Assembly: GCF_035222375.1 (NCBI RefSeq)
Contig: NW_026946365.1
Span: forward strand, 806,001-870,000
Length of the DNA stretch: 64,000 bases
Reading direction: 5' to 3'
DNA from: Podospora pseudocomata
Taxonomy: Eukaryota; Ascomycota; Sordariomycetes; Sordariales; Podosporaceae
The position numbers and the translations under genes are program-made. Under the pieces are notes generated by a model. The model saw only the letters and a program-made list of their open reading frames with translations, did no database searches and was not told the origin of the DNA. The number at the start of each line of letters is the position of its first letter. Within the stretch, counting starts at the first letter, position 1. Of the stretch, positions 32,088 to 43,032 are shown piece after piece.

Positions 32088-33129
32088 AAGAAGAAGAATC
32101 TTGAAAAATAGATGATGGCCTTGTGCGGTTTCTTGTGCACTGATATCTTCCTCTTCTTTCGTCTGCTTTTCGACGGAAAAGAAACGAAAATGTTGTTTTT
32201 CTTGGTTCTCTCAAAAAGCAGGGTTTTTGCGGCGGGATATTATAGGGGGGTCTGTCTACATGGGAAAGAAAGTCATGGCGTTCTTTTTTATAGGAAAGGG
32301 GAAATAAAAACATTGTAAAAAGCGTGATCTGGGGAAGTCTAGCTGATGATGTGAGTAAGAAGGGTCTAATAGGGGGCATGATCGGTAAGAAGTCATGGCA
32401 AAAGTGACGGGTAGGAAAGTGACGGGTAGGAAAGTGACGGGTAGGAAAGTGACGGGTAGGAGGTTGTTGGGTGCGGGAAAGTTGGGTAACATAATGTCAG
32501 ACACGGATTTGTGTTCAAGAGACTGCGCACATCCTTAACCAACAACAAACCCCCTACTACCACATAAACATCAGGTAGATAGTATGTACAGTTCGTCTTC
32601 CCCAAGAACCACACTTGACACATCACGCATGCACAACTGATCAGCAGTTAACACACCCTGTATTGTCTATCTCACATCTATAAAAACCCTCGCCACGGCC
32701 CCAACACGAAGCAAATACAACATTATATCGCATTAATTCTATGTGGAGAGAGGCCTCTACTCCTGCTGTAACAATTCCGCTCGCCTCCCCCCTCCCCCGA
32801 TTCCATCTTCCCTCCTACCCTCTGCAACCCCAACAAGAGAAAGAACGAGCTAGAGTGGGGATGATGAGAGGAAGATGCCCGCTAACTTTTTGAAAAACAC
32901 ACCCGTTCAATTTGTTCTTCATTCAAGGTTGTTAAACACCACCCTTGATAGGAAAAGAGAAAGCACACCCCCTCCCTGTACGCCTAAAACGCCTCGATGC
33001 AGTTCACGTCCCGCCACCCACCCAAGCCAACAAAAACCCAGACTTTTGCGCCTTCATGAACTTTACGTTATCCATTTTGAAACCTCTTACTCGAACGACA
33101 CATACTTTGTTGATTAGGGATTCTCATCA
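32088..33129. other. Spacer between convergent eIF3f and R3H-SUZ genes
   Basis: About 1.04 kb between two 3' ends; includes a perfect 15-bp minisatellite (32401-32460) and AT-rich UTR-like sequence. No gene seen. Confidence 0.55.
32401..32460. repeat. Perfect 15-bp minisatellite, four copies
   Basis: AAAGTGACGGGTAGG is repeated exactly four times in tandem. It lies about 310 bp after the eIF3f stop. Perfect identity between copies suggests recent expansion. Confidence 0.97.
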
Positions 33130-35884
33130 TCAAGTCGAGGGTTTCTGCGGCAATGTGGCTGGGTTGCCGTAGTTCGGTAGGTGGCTATATGTCTGCTGTC
33201 CTGGCGGCCCGTTGGACTTGGGTGCCATGTGTGGTGGACCGCCCATATGCTGCGGCGCATGCGGGGGCATGCCGTGCAGAGGTTGATGCACATTGTGGTA
33301 CTGCGTCATGGAGGCGTTGGAGCTCTGTCTCGTCATACTGTAGGCACCGGGCACCGGCCCATAACCGGGCTGCGGCATTGGCTGCGGAATCGGCTGCTGG
33401 TACCCCGCGTAACTCAAGTGAGGTGAGTTGAACTGAGGATGCGGACTGCCGTGGTGAGAGCTTGTTCCTCCATATGAACCAGCCGGCGGCGGCGTAGACT
33501 GCTGCATGGGGATTCCGCCGCCGGGCACAAAAGACTGCGTCTTTGGGTTGAAGGACTGACGGCTGTAGCTCCCAGGAATTGGATGCTGGCTCTTGGGATC
33601 GTTGGGGTTGACATTGACAGGAAGCTGTCCAAAGGCATAAGGAATCCCAGCATGGCCAGGAACAGGGCTCCCCCGCGGAGGCGGATAAGCACCCTGAGTG
33701 AAGGCTGGGGGCTGTTGAAGTTGAGGTTGGGGCTGCGCCTGGGGTTGTGGTTGTTGCGGCCATGCTGGCTGCTGAATGGCCGGGACAGGAGCGTTGTACA
33801 TCGGCCCGGCCACTGGGGGGGCATTAGGAGCCTGATAGGCCGGCTGAGGTGGCAGTGGAGCTCTTGGTTGTGGTCCAGCTGGAGTCTGATACTAGGCCGC
33901 AGTTAGCAAGGGAGGTGTTGGTTGAAGAGAGCATACACGGAACGTACGGTCTGAGGCACTGCATTGTAATGAGGAGGATATCCATTGCCAGGCATCATCT
34001 GGGGAGGATGCGGTTGGCCAGGTCCATACATGGGCTGCATGGTGGTCTGATACACCGGTTGTGGCGGCTGTTGCTGCTGGTATTGCCCGTTGAACTGAGG
34101 TGCAGCGACCTGATAATACTGAGGCCCTGCAGCCGCCCAGGTAGATTGTTGGGGCCCGCACCAAGCAACGAACTGCGAGCGAGACTCAAAGCCCTCGTTG
34201 TCATCTCGTCGTTGCTTGTTGACCTTTCTTTTTCCACCGTTGACTCTATCCTTGGCGGAAACAGAGCTGGCACGAGAGACACCATTACTGTCCTCGCCAT
34301 CTGCACTGTTGTCAGCAGACGGTCATGCGCGGCGCGCGGCAAACAAACGCACCTTGGTTCTGATTCTCCTTATTTTCACTACTTCCAAAAATGCGTTGAC
34401 GGGCTTTGTTGTACGCCTCTTCTCGCTCCTCTCGCGTCATCCTGCAGGGCTGGGGGTCAGACAACATAGCTCTCTTCAATCACAAACATGTACACTTACT
34501 TCTCTCGAGGGACAGACTTGTCCTTGCCATCGCTGCCAGCTTCCGAGGTTGGCTTAGAGGGAGCCGCACTTACGGGGCCAAACTCTCCATCCTCACCCCG
34601 ACGCATGATCTTTCGCGGCATCACGGCGGGTGCCGGAGAACTGCTATTAGGAGTGTTTGCTGCAATACTAGACAGAGAGGGAGGGATCCGGCAGAAGGGC
34701 GTCCTAAAGATACGCACCGCCCCAGCTTGGGACTCGAAGGAGTGTGTCATATGGTAGTAGTCTGCCAGTTTATGCATCAGCATTCTGCAGAATGAGTTGC
34801 TTGGAGGTAGGTCCATGAAAGGCTCTCTGTCGGGTACAACGTCAGCAATGTCGGGAACAGTCGGCAAGGGGGAAACTGCGTACTTTGAATCCTGTACGAA
34901 TTCGATCACCTGCTGTTCCAATCGCAAAAGAAAGATGCGGTCCTTGTGGGACTGCATAGCTTCCAACAGCTTCTCGTCTGGGTGTTGGCTCAGGAAGCCG
35001 TTTGCCATCCCATCAGGCGCGACTGCTCCGCTGGCAAGAGGCAGCTTCGCATCTGAGGTAAGCTGCTTGTCGGAGACACCACTTTGGGGGGTGGCGATTC
35101 CCTGGTTTTTGTTACCAACCAGGCCATGGTGGGCAGTCGCTGCTCGTGATGGCATGTCGCCGATTTGGATGCGGTGAATGCGAGCGGCCACGTCTGAGCC
35201 CATGCGTGAGCTGGCCATGTAGGAGCCGCGGATGGAAAACGCATCGTCGTCCTCGGCCGCAGCCTTCACGCTGGCACTGTCATCAGGACGCAGCGATTCC
35301 TTCTCGTCTAGAGCGAATGTGGTCCCGGACGTGATACTTTTGCCGTCAAGACTGGGCGGCTTCGTTCCAAGCTCGGAATTCGAGTCTGCTCGTTGCGAAA
35401 CGTCGTCGGCTGGTGTTTGGCCGTTGCTGGCTCTGCTTGACCTTCCCACGGCGCCGGACAGAGACCCGTTGGCCACAACGACATTAGACGGTGACGCCTC
35501 GAGCTTTAAATCCTTTAAGCCCTCAACAACCTTGGCATCCATGGACTGAGCCGTGCTGGCCATCTTCTGCGCAGCTGGTGAAATGTTCGATTCCGGGGTC
35601 GACATTTCGAGCGCGGGGTTGGCGGTGACTACTGGCGGAACCGGAACATCGACGCTCTTGGTGGTCTCCCTTTTCTCCTTGAGCGGCGATGGACCTGGTG
35701 ATTTCACAATGGTAGTAGTGGTGGAAATGTCCTTGGACGCTGATGCAGCGGCAACCTGAAAGCAATCACTTATCAGCAAGCATGTTCTTGCGGCTTCAAC
35801 AAAAGGCGGACAAGGTTCAGAGCATACTCTTGCAAACGACAGTCGTTGGTTATCGGTCACCACAGCAGAGGGAATGGCCGTCAT
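33130..35884 (-). CDS. R3H-SUZ domain RNA-binding protein (encore-like)
   Basis: Six exons: 35884-35828, 35755-34884, 34826-34500, 34441-34353, 34300-33948, 33891-33130, giving 819 residues. Introns are 72, 57, 58, 52 and 56 nt. The N-terminal third is Ser/Thr-rich and disordered. An R3H domain follows (LLRLEQQVIEFVQDSK, then EPFMDLPPSNSFCRMLMHKL, ADYYHMTHS), built across the 57-nt intron. A SUZ domain runs over the next junctions (KIMRRGEDGEFG...SVPREK-MTREEREEAYNKARQRIFG). The C-terminus is Gln/Pro/Tyr-rich, typical of RNP proteins. R3H binds single-stranded nucleic acid and SUZ supports RNA binding. The first two introns are multiples of three and stop-free, so unspliced reading is also open. 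Targets unknown. Confidence 0.85.
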
Positions 35885-37395
35885 CGTGCGACCTTTGTTC
35901 TAACGAGCGCAAATAGAAAATTCGTGTCTGCCTATGTATCGAAGTTTCCGAAGACAAGCGAAAATGCAGATGGTTTCGGTCCAAGAAGTGTCAGGCGGGG
36001 GAGGCCGGTTGACTTCGTAATAGGGCAGAAAGCAGAAGAGTGGCGGTCCGGCAGAAAGACGAAATCAAGAAATGAAACGGAGCAGAGCTGTCAAGAGCGA
36101 AGGAAGTGCGTCGGTATTAATCATCGTTGGTCTTTGTGGCCGTGATCGCAGAAAGGGGTCTGTCTGTCTGCTGGATGAGGGCGACGACGATTCGATCGAT
36201 CCAGGGGCGGGATGTGATGGTTGAGCTTTTGTGCACTCCAGGTGGCTACCTTATCGCAGGACTGCACAGGTGCCCGTCGTTTTCCGACCGTCGGCGCTCC
36301 AGACGTCTGTACTGTGTGTCTGGGGTTCTCGACACAGGGAAGCCACAATTGGGCAGTTTGAAGAAGGGCAGATGGCTCGGCCGGGTGAGGGGCGGTGGTG
36401 GGAGGATTTCCAGCGTCCGACAAGTCGTTGTGGTTGCACGAGGAAATCCGGTGAGGAGGCTTCCAGGGTTGCAGGTAGGTGCACCTTCTCTCTCTTTGCC
36501 CGCTGGAGCCAGTGGCAGCGGTTTGTCAGGCAAGCGGGCCGGCCCCGGTTTTATTTTATAGGCGGAGCTACCAAACAAACAAACCCGGACTTCTCAACGA
36601 CCCAGGGTTATGCAGCTGACTTCCCTTTGCGCAGCTGCGCCGGCCATGCTGAATTATCAGCAATGCAAGTGCCCGAGCACAAACCGGATCCAAAGCAGGC
36701 GTTGATGACATTGGGTCGGAGGGGAGGCATCATTTGGGGGACTTTTTGCTGTCAGCGCTCAGGCCGCCAGACCCCATCTAAGTTGACCAATCATCCACAC
36801 ATCCTCATTCCCGTCAACCTTGAGCCTCGATTCCAGCACCACGGCCCCCATGTGTGCAGTTTGCAGATGCCCACGTCACGATGTTTATGAGCAGTGGTAT
36901 CGGCAGCTGGAATAGTAGTGCTGTTGTCCTCACGATGTTGCTGCTTTAAACATTCCTTGTGACATGCTTTAGCTCCCTGATAGCTCCCCTGATATGTGGT
37001 AAAAGTGTATCTAACCCTAACCCCAACCCGAGCAGCACCCGCAAGCATGCTGCACTGGCTTCACAGTGCTTGGCAACCAACTCAACTTCAACTTCGCGAC
37101 AGCGCGTTTCTACACCATCGCAGCCACAAGCAGGAAAAGAATTCAAAGGCACAACCGTCTCACAGATTCTACTGGCAACCGAATTCTCGAATTCGATCAT
37201 CACAAAGAGCGGCTTGACATTCAGGTGCAGCCTTCATACCTATCAACCGCCGCATCATCGCCAAATTTTCACTTCATCTTAACAATTCGGCCGCTCAGCT
37301 TGCAACTCAATCATCCACTGATATCCCAAACTTGGCATCAACCGTTTCATCGACCACAACACCAGACCGCATCTTTCTCACGATTCAAGATCACC
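35885..37395. promoter_or_regulatory. Divergent intergenic region between R3H-SUZ and zinc-knuckle genes
   Basis: About 1.5 kb between two 5' ends. It includes a telomere-like CTAACCCTAACCCC box at about 37013-37026, roughly 370 bp before the zinc-knuckle start. Frames of 100-220 codons at 36.1-36.9 kb lie on both strands and lack recognisable features. Confidence 0.45.
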
Positions 37396-38414
37396 ATGTG
37401 GCGCAGAAGCGGTCCTTCCAAAGCGACATCGACAAACGTCCAGTGCCAAAAATGTCTTAAACGAGATACGTACTTTTCATTTCACCGAAACTATTTCCAT
37501 TTCCCCCATCTAACACTCACAGCACGGCACTATTCCTACGAATGCAAAGCTTCAGCCCAGGAGCGGCCGTATATTCCCCGACCCTCACGAACTCAGCAGC
37601 TGTTCAACCCCAAGCTCCAACCCAAGCTTACCAATGCTGTCCCGGATGACATTGAGAAGAAGTAAGCTCCCACTACCTGAGTCCACTGACCTCAAATGCC
37701 TAACTGTCCCACAGGAAGGGCGTAGCCGATAAGATCCTCGCTGAAAAGGAGGCCGAGCGTGCCAGGAAGCGAGAGCTGGAAAGGGACGAGGAAGAAGAAC
37801 TGTCCGTAAAGGGTTCACCACCCCTACGGCGGCACAGGTCGCCATCTTACGACTCCGTATCCAGCATCTCGACCAGGTCCCCTTCTCCAGCCCCAAGGCG
37901 CAGTCCCAGTCCCCCAAGAAGAGAACGGATCAGCCGCGATATGGAGTTGTCTCCCCGTGGACATCCGGTTCGTCCACGATCTCTAAGCCCGGAGGAGCGC
38001 TATTCTAGGGAACCGTCAGCCATTCCGGAGAGAGATTACCCGCCTCGGCGACGTTCCCCTTCGCCGAGCCAGGCCCGCCCACCCAGGCGCCATCGCGACT
38101 TTGACGATGAGCCTGAGCCTGAGCGTGCCCCTCGGCATGCGCCGCCCGGCAGAGACGCCGAACATGACTCGCACAGACGTCGGGGCTACTCGAGATCCAG
38201 GTCGAGATCTCCTGCGCGTTCTCCACCAAGGCGCGATGGGAGAGGCCGCGGTGATGGTCCTCGGAACCGGTTCAGGGACAGGGACGATGACCACCCCAGA
38301 GAAAGAAATGCGCCGCCAGCCCAGCAGCGGGCACCTCCGCCGCCGCGCGAGAGGAGTCTGAGTCCCTTCAGCAAGAGGTTGGCGCTGACACAGTCGATGA
38401 ATATGGGTAGATAG
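37396..38414 (+). CDS. Zinc-knuckle SR-like protein (ZCCHC10 type)
   Basis: Starts MWRRSGPSKATSTNV and runs into a zinc knuckle split by an intron (CQKCLKR ... HYSYEC). KASAQERPYIPRPSRTQQLF follows, the fungal family signature, then an Arg/Ser/Pro-rich tail with SR/RS dipeptides typical of splicing-associated proteins. Intron 2 is clear: 37662-37714, 53 nt, GTAAGC...CTAAC...CACAG, restoring IEKKKGVADK. Intron 1 is intron-like (GTACTT at 37470, CTAAC, CACAG ending 37522), but that canonical 53-nt excision would shift the frame, whereas the unspliced frame stays open; the expected protein needs 54 nt removed. About 303 residues. The role is probably in mRNA processing, by composition and family only. 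Confidence 0.78.
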
Positions 38415-38479
38415 ATTGCAATAATTAGAGCGAATCAAATCTGGGTATCATATGCCTACTTTTTTTTCTCTGCAAACCA

Positions 38480-39154
38480 TCAAGCAACAATTTCGTCTTG
38501 CTCATCAAACCGTCGGGCCAACCCCAACTCCTCATCCTCGGCCTCCTTTTCTCTCCTGGCCTCTTCCTCTTCCTCCCGTTCACGTAGTTTAATCCCCTCC
38601 ACAATCGCCGCCCCGTCCAGCATCCCATCCGCCTCCTTATCCTCACTTTCCTTGCTTCCCCTGTGACTCTCCTCGGCAACCTTCTTCTTTTCGGCTAATC
38701 GTTCTCTGACCATCCTCGCAATGGCATTATCCGTCCTCACATTCAGCACCTCCATCTTGGCGTTCAACTCTCTCTTCAGATCCCAGTTTGGTTTTTTGGG
38801 TTGGAGCTTGAAGAGGTCGATGCCCTTTTCTGCCGCCTGGGCTGCGTCGATGGCGGCTTGGCGGTTTACTTCGTCTTGGAGGTCTGCTGCTTGTTCTTCG
38901 AGGGTGGGTGCCTCGAGGGAGAGGGTGGGGGGGGCTTCGAAGCCGAGTTTGGGGCCTTTGGTTTCGGGGTCGTAGTTGCGGCCGGAGAGGTGGAGGTGGG
39001 AGACTTGTTTTGTTGGGGGGGATTGGGAGCGGGAAGGGGAAGGGGCTTCGTCTGATGCGGAGGGTGAGGGTTGTTTGCGTTTTAGGGATTTGAGTTTTGC
39101 GAGCCGGGCTTTGCGGTCGTCGGTTGCTGCTGCGAGGGTGGTGTGGGAGGACAT
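38480..39154 (-). CDS. cwf18: Cwf18 family pre-mRNA splicing factor (CCDC12 homologue)
   Basis: 224 residues from the ATG at 39154, single exon. The start MSSHTTLAAATDDRKARLAKLKS is chosen because the upstream in-frame sequence is not protein-like. It contains the family core LSGRNYDPETKGPKLGFEAP and then EKGIDLFKLQPKKPNWDLKR, KMEVLNVRTDNAIARMVRERL, both conserved in Cwf18/CCDC12. The C-terminus is Glu/Arg-rich coiled coil. Members associate with the Prp19/NTC-activated spliceosome. The 3' end lies only 65 bp from the zinc-knuckle stop on the opposite strand, so the two mRNAs probably overlap at their 3' ends; both proteins are RNA-processing factors. Confidence 0.9.
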   Translation of the reverse strand: MSSHTTLAAATDDRKARLAKLKSLKRKQPSPSASDEAPSPSRSQSPPTKQVSHLHLSGRNYDPETKGPKLGFEAPPTLSLEAPTLEEQAADLQDEVNRQAAIDAAQAAEKGIDLFKLQPKKPNWDLKRELNAKMEVLNVRTDNAIARMVRERLAEKKKVAEESHRGSKESEDKEADGMLDGAAIVEGIKLREREEEEEARREKEAEDEELGLARRFDEQDEIVA

Positions 39155-39660
39155 TTTTGTTGTGATGTGGTGGTGGTTTTTCGGAGGGAATTGATGTTCC
39201 TGGTGTTGTTTGACCGCGAATTGGTTCGAGGTACACAGTCGCGCCGCCTGTGAACAATTTCCAATGGAGGATGATGTTGGATGTGGGTCCCTGACAGCGG
39301 ACAGGGAAGCTTTCGACAGGGTTGGGGGGTTTGCGTGCCGAGAGGTGGGCTGCCGCTCGTTGCCGGCCGGAAGCTCTGCAGCCCCTCGCAATGCCGATTT
39401 TTTTTGATTTTTTTGGGAGCTAGATGACTTTCTCATCGTGATAAGAGAGACATTTCGGAGACGGCACCGGCGACCAGCGACCGGCGAACCCCCCTGAACA
39501 AATCGCTCGGGATTGCCAGTCCAACCACAACATGCCCAACCTCGACGACGAATTCGACGCATGACGACCGCACCCCACGTCCTCCCGCCCGATTCTCATG
39601 GCGCGCGACTGCATCCCGCGCCGTCGCAGAGGCACCACAATCGTCTAGTCGCATCCGGGG
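39155..39660. promoter_or_regulatory. Divergent promoter region of cwf18 and the PPR gene
   Basis: About 500 bp between start codons. A run of T (39400-39412) is visible. The upstream frames near 39.5 kb are not convincing as coding. No defined element. Confidence 0.4.
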
Positions 39661-42600
39661 ATGATACTGCGGGCCGGCTTGGTCGGCCGATCATGTCTGG
39701 CTCGCGCCTGTCAACGTCGGTCCCAGATACCCCTTATACACCCCTTGCTACCGCCACCACCAATATCCCAGACATCGAGAGTGCAGAGGTCAGAGCAACT
39801 GCTGGCACAGCTCGCCCGAGATGCGCCCTTCACCACTACCACCAGGTTGTCCTTCCAGAGCGACGACTCAGATATCATTCCGCCATGGGAGAAGTCTTTG
39901 GGAAAGGTCGACAGTCATATGAGCCCCGATGACATGGAGGAAACAGCCAAGGCGAATCCAGATCCTGCGAACAATGTCAACGAGACATCGCCAGAAACAA
40001 CACCAGTTCTCTCTTCACTGGGGCCGGAGGAAATAGAAAGGAACTATGCGAGCACAGCTGAGCCTGGGGTGGCTAGCCACACGTTCAATGCTGCGGATCG
40101 GGACAATCAAGTACCCCAACTTGAACCCTACCGTTTCGCCGAGAGGGGAGGAAAGCTCGCTTGGGGTCCAGGTCACAGGGGCAACTGGTTGGACTCATGG
40201 GAGGCCAGGTTCCGGCCGCTGTACAGAGCCCTGAAGTCAGGGCGCGCCTATTCACGCATGTTGGCCGATGTGGAGGATTTCCCTGACTGGGGAAAAACAG
40301 AGATGCTTTTTGAGGCAGCCGAAATCGAGCAGGGGGAGTTCAAGGAGCGCCACTGCGGATTTGGCAGCGTAGATGAGTACATGGCGAAATGGATGGACTC
40401 GATGCTCTACCTGCTCCGCTACGACCCAGAGCTGGCTCCCAAATTTCTCCGGGCGACTTTTGAGGGGTTTCTGACGCCGAGGTGGGCGGTGAATGATACG
40501 GCTGAGTTCCTTGCCAAATGGTGCTCGTTGTCTCGCTCAAGCAAAAAGACTACGCATGAGCTCGCCGAAACGATCCGTCATATTCTGCGGACTCGCACTC
40601 TATACATGCTCGAGTTCACCCAACAAACGCTGTTTCTTCTGACAAGAGATATGGAGGCCGAAGCTCTGTGGAATCTGTATCGGGACCTGCTGCAGTACGC
40701 TCATCCGCTTCACCCCTACACTTGGTACACTATAGCCCGTCGTCTTGCTCGGGATCCGAGGTACAAGTCCAGGGCGTTGGATCTGCTGGAGGAAGCCATC
40801 ACCAGCGGCGAGCTCCACGGCGACGCGCCCCTGACCATGATGCTCAGCACATGCATCCTGGACTTTCAAGGTGTGGAAGACGGCCATTTAGAGCAGTTGG
40901 GGCGGCTGCGCCGGGAGCTGACCACACGGTTGCTCAACCTGATCACGCCTAACAAGTATACATACAGTGTCATGGTCCGAGGCATGCGAGCCACCGGTGA
41001 CTACCAGGGAGCGTGGACCATCTACCAGATCATGGTTGATCAGGGCATTGAGCCTGAGCAGTTCATCTTCTCCAACCTGCTAAACGTGGCAAAGCGCACC
41101 AACACCATCGAGCCTGTGCTCCAGACCCTGGAAGAGCTTGTTCCCGAGGCGCTGAAGAGCAGGCACATCTGGAACGACATCATCGACTCTGTCTTGGTGA
41201 TATCTCGGCAGCACGACCTCCAGCTGAAGGAGGAAGGCCAACGGAATGCGCATGCTGCGTTGACGTTCCGGGCCCTGCTGCTGGTCTATGCAAGGTTCTA
41301 TCGGTACAAGGAACTCCAGTCTCTTATCCCTGTCAGGCTGGGGCCGCCGTATGAGACAAAAGAGCAGGTTTTTGCAACTGCGACCTCGGATATGGATGTT
41401 GTCTTTTTGCGAAAGATTGATCTCATCCTCGAGCGCCTTCCTGAGCGGGTTGAGAAACCGGCGGTTCCGGGGTCGGATGTCATTAGCATTATGCTCAGGG
41501 GGTACACACGAGCGGTTTGGAAGGCGGGAGAGGTTATCAGCTTTTACAAGCGGCTCAGGGCGAAGCTTATGCAGGGACAATACACCGTGTGTCAGATTTG
41601 TCGGGAGCAGGACAGCCGAGTGCATGATGCTATTTTGGGCTCGTTGCTCAAGATTCCAAAGTGGAACAATGTCGCGTGGGCTCCTGCGGAGAACTCCAAG
41701 AGAGCGGCGGAGAGCCGTGATGCGTTGCAGGCGGGTTTTGGTATTTTGGAGGATATGATTGAGGGTGCCATGTGTGCGGAGAGGGTGTTGAAGGAGGAAG
41801 AGGAGGAAGAGCTGTTGGCGAAGAGGATGGCGGATGATGACTCGCCTGCTGATGAGGAGGCGGTGCAGACTATCGAGAGTGTCCTGCCAAGTCAGGAGGA
41901 TGCTGTCTTGTCGGAACAAGAGCCTTTGCTGATCGAGGGGGGCGATGGTCTACCAACTGAAGATTCAGCAGCTCAAGATATAATGACCGAAGAACATATT
42001 TTAGTCGAAGAACATCCACCACCAGAAGAAGAGCACCGGCCAGCTGAAGAAGATTACCTACCACCCTCAGAAGAAAACCTGCCAACGGAAGAAAACCTGC
42101 CAACGGAAGAAAACCTGCCAGCCCAAGATGGCTTGCCTGTCAAAGATGACCTACCTGTCGAAGAGCAGAACTTACCTGCCGAGGAAGACCTATCGGTCGA
42201 AGAAAGCCTTCGAGGGTACGAAGAATACCTTCAGGCTGAGGAAGACCTCCCAGCCGGAGAAGACTATCTACCACCTCCAGAAGCCGAACGTCCTGCAACT
42301 CGGGAAGAGCTACAGCCAACTGAGGACGAAGCCCAAGAACCGCTTCTCACCACCGACCAGCCTCAAGAACCCACCGAACCACCACCCTTATCCGAACCTT
42401 CGAAACCATCACCCCCAGAACAACCCCGACAATCAGCCCCCTCACCCCAGCAACTCCTCCCTCTCCTCGACCCAGACCTCGTCACCCCCCTCCACCCGGC
42501 CCCCCGCCCAGGCGCAGGCTGGCCATCTTTCAAAGCCCAGCAGGCCCAATGGGCGGCCTTCCACAAAGACGAAACGTACCTCTACTCCATGTCGCCCGCC

Positions 42601-43032
42601 CCGACAATCTACACCTTTAATATTCTCTTGTCGGGCGTCATCCGCGCCTCCCGCTCCATCACCAACGTCAAAGACTGCATCAAGCAGGCAGAAGACTGGA
42701 TAAAGTACCTTGCCGATCACAACCTCCAGCCCAATTATCACACCTGGGCTATTCTGGTCAGGAACTGGTCGCGGCAGCAGCGGCCCGGGGCGGTGGCGTG
42801 GGCGATGAAGAAGATGGAGGAGGCAGGGTTTAGGGCTAATAACAAGATGATGGAGGAGTTGCAGCTGTTGAGGGATAAGGAGAGGGCGTGGAGGGAGCTG
42901 GAGAGGTTGATGGAGGAGGATCTGGGGAGGGAGAAGGAGGGGGGGGGAGGGGTGGGAAAGGGAGGAGGGGTGGGAGAGGTTGGGGAGGATTGTGAAAGAG
43001 CAGGAGGAGAGGAGGAGGAAGTTGGAATTTGA
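39661..43032 (+). CDS. Large mitochondrial pentatricopeptide-repeat (PPR) protein
   Basis: The continuous frame is 1123 residues. The N-terminus (MILRAGLVGRSCLARACQRR) is a mitochondrial presequence. Helical PPR-like repeats occupy about residues 280-540, with NKYTYSVMVRGMRATGDYQGAWTIY as the clearest unit and PEQFIFSNLLNVAKRTN the next. A second repeat block lies near 970-1080 (TIYTFNILLSGVIRASRSI, NYHTWAILVRNWSRQQRPGA). Between them is an acidic, Pro/Glu-rich spacer of about 220 residues with tandem ENLPTE copies (about 42073-42117). Such proteins bind mitochondrial RNA and regulate its translation or stability; Pet309/Cya-5 relatives act on COX1 mRNA, but I cannot assign that here. The last 25 residues look wrong: a better C-terminus continues in the +1 frame to 43198, after a G run near 42940. 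Confidence 0.82.
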   Translation: MILRAGLVGRSCLARACQRRSQIPLIHPLLPPPPISQTSRVQRSEQLLAQLARDAPFTTTTRLSFQSDDSDIIPPWEKSLGKVDSHMSPDDMEETAKANPDPANNVNETSPETTPVLSSLGPEEIERNYASTAEPGVASHTFNAADRDNQVPQLEPYRFAERGGKLAWGPGHRGNWLDSWEARFRPLYRALKSGRAYSRMLADVEDFPDWGKTEMLFEAAEIEQGEFKERHCGFGSVDEYMAKWMDSMLYLLRYDPELAPKFLRATFEGFLTPRWAVNDTAEFLAKWCSLSRSSKKTTHELAETIRHILRTRTLYMLEFTQQTLFLLTRDMEAEALWNLYRDLLQYAHPLHPYTWYTIARRLARDPRYKSRALDLLEEAITSGELHGDAPLTMMLSTCILDFQGVEDGHLEQLGRLRRELTTRLLNLITPNKYTYSVMVRGMRATGDYQGAWTIYQIMVDQGIEPEQFIFSNLLNVAKRTNTIEPVLQTLEELVPEALKSRHIWNDIIDSVLVISRQHDLQLKEEGQRNAHAALTFRALLLVYARFYRYKELQSLIPVRLGPPYETKEQVFATATSDMDVVFLRKIDLILERLPERVEKPAVPGSDVISIMLRGYTRAVWKAGEVISFYKRLRAKLMQGQYTVCQICREQDSRVHDAILGSLLKIPKWNNVAWAPAENSKRAAESRDALQAGFGILEDMIEGAMCAERVLKEEEEEELLAKRMADDDSPADEEAVQTIESVLPSQEDAVLSEQEPLLIEGGDGLPTEDSAAQDIMTEEHILVEEHPPPEEEHRPAEEDYLPPSEENLPTEENLPTEENLPAQDGLPVKDDLPVEEQNLPAEEDLSVEESLRGYEEYLQAEEDLPAGEDYLPPPEAERPATREELQPTEDEAQEPLLTTDQPQEPTEPPPLSEPSKPSPPEQPRQSAPSPQQLLPLLDPDLVTPLHPAPRPGAGWPSFKAQQAQWAAFHKDETYLYSMSPAPTIYTFNILLSGVIRASRSITNVKDCIKQAEDWIKYLADHNLQPNYHTWAILVRNWSRQQRPGAVAWAMKKMEEAGFRANNKMMEELQLLRDKERAWRELERLMEEDLGREKEGGGGVGKGGGVGEVGEDCERAGGEEEEVGI

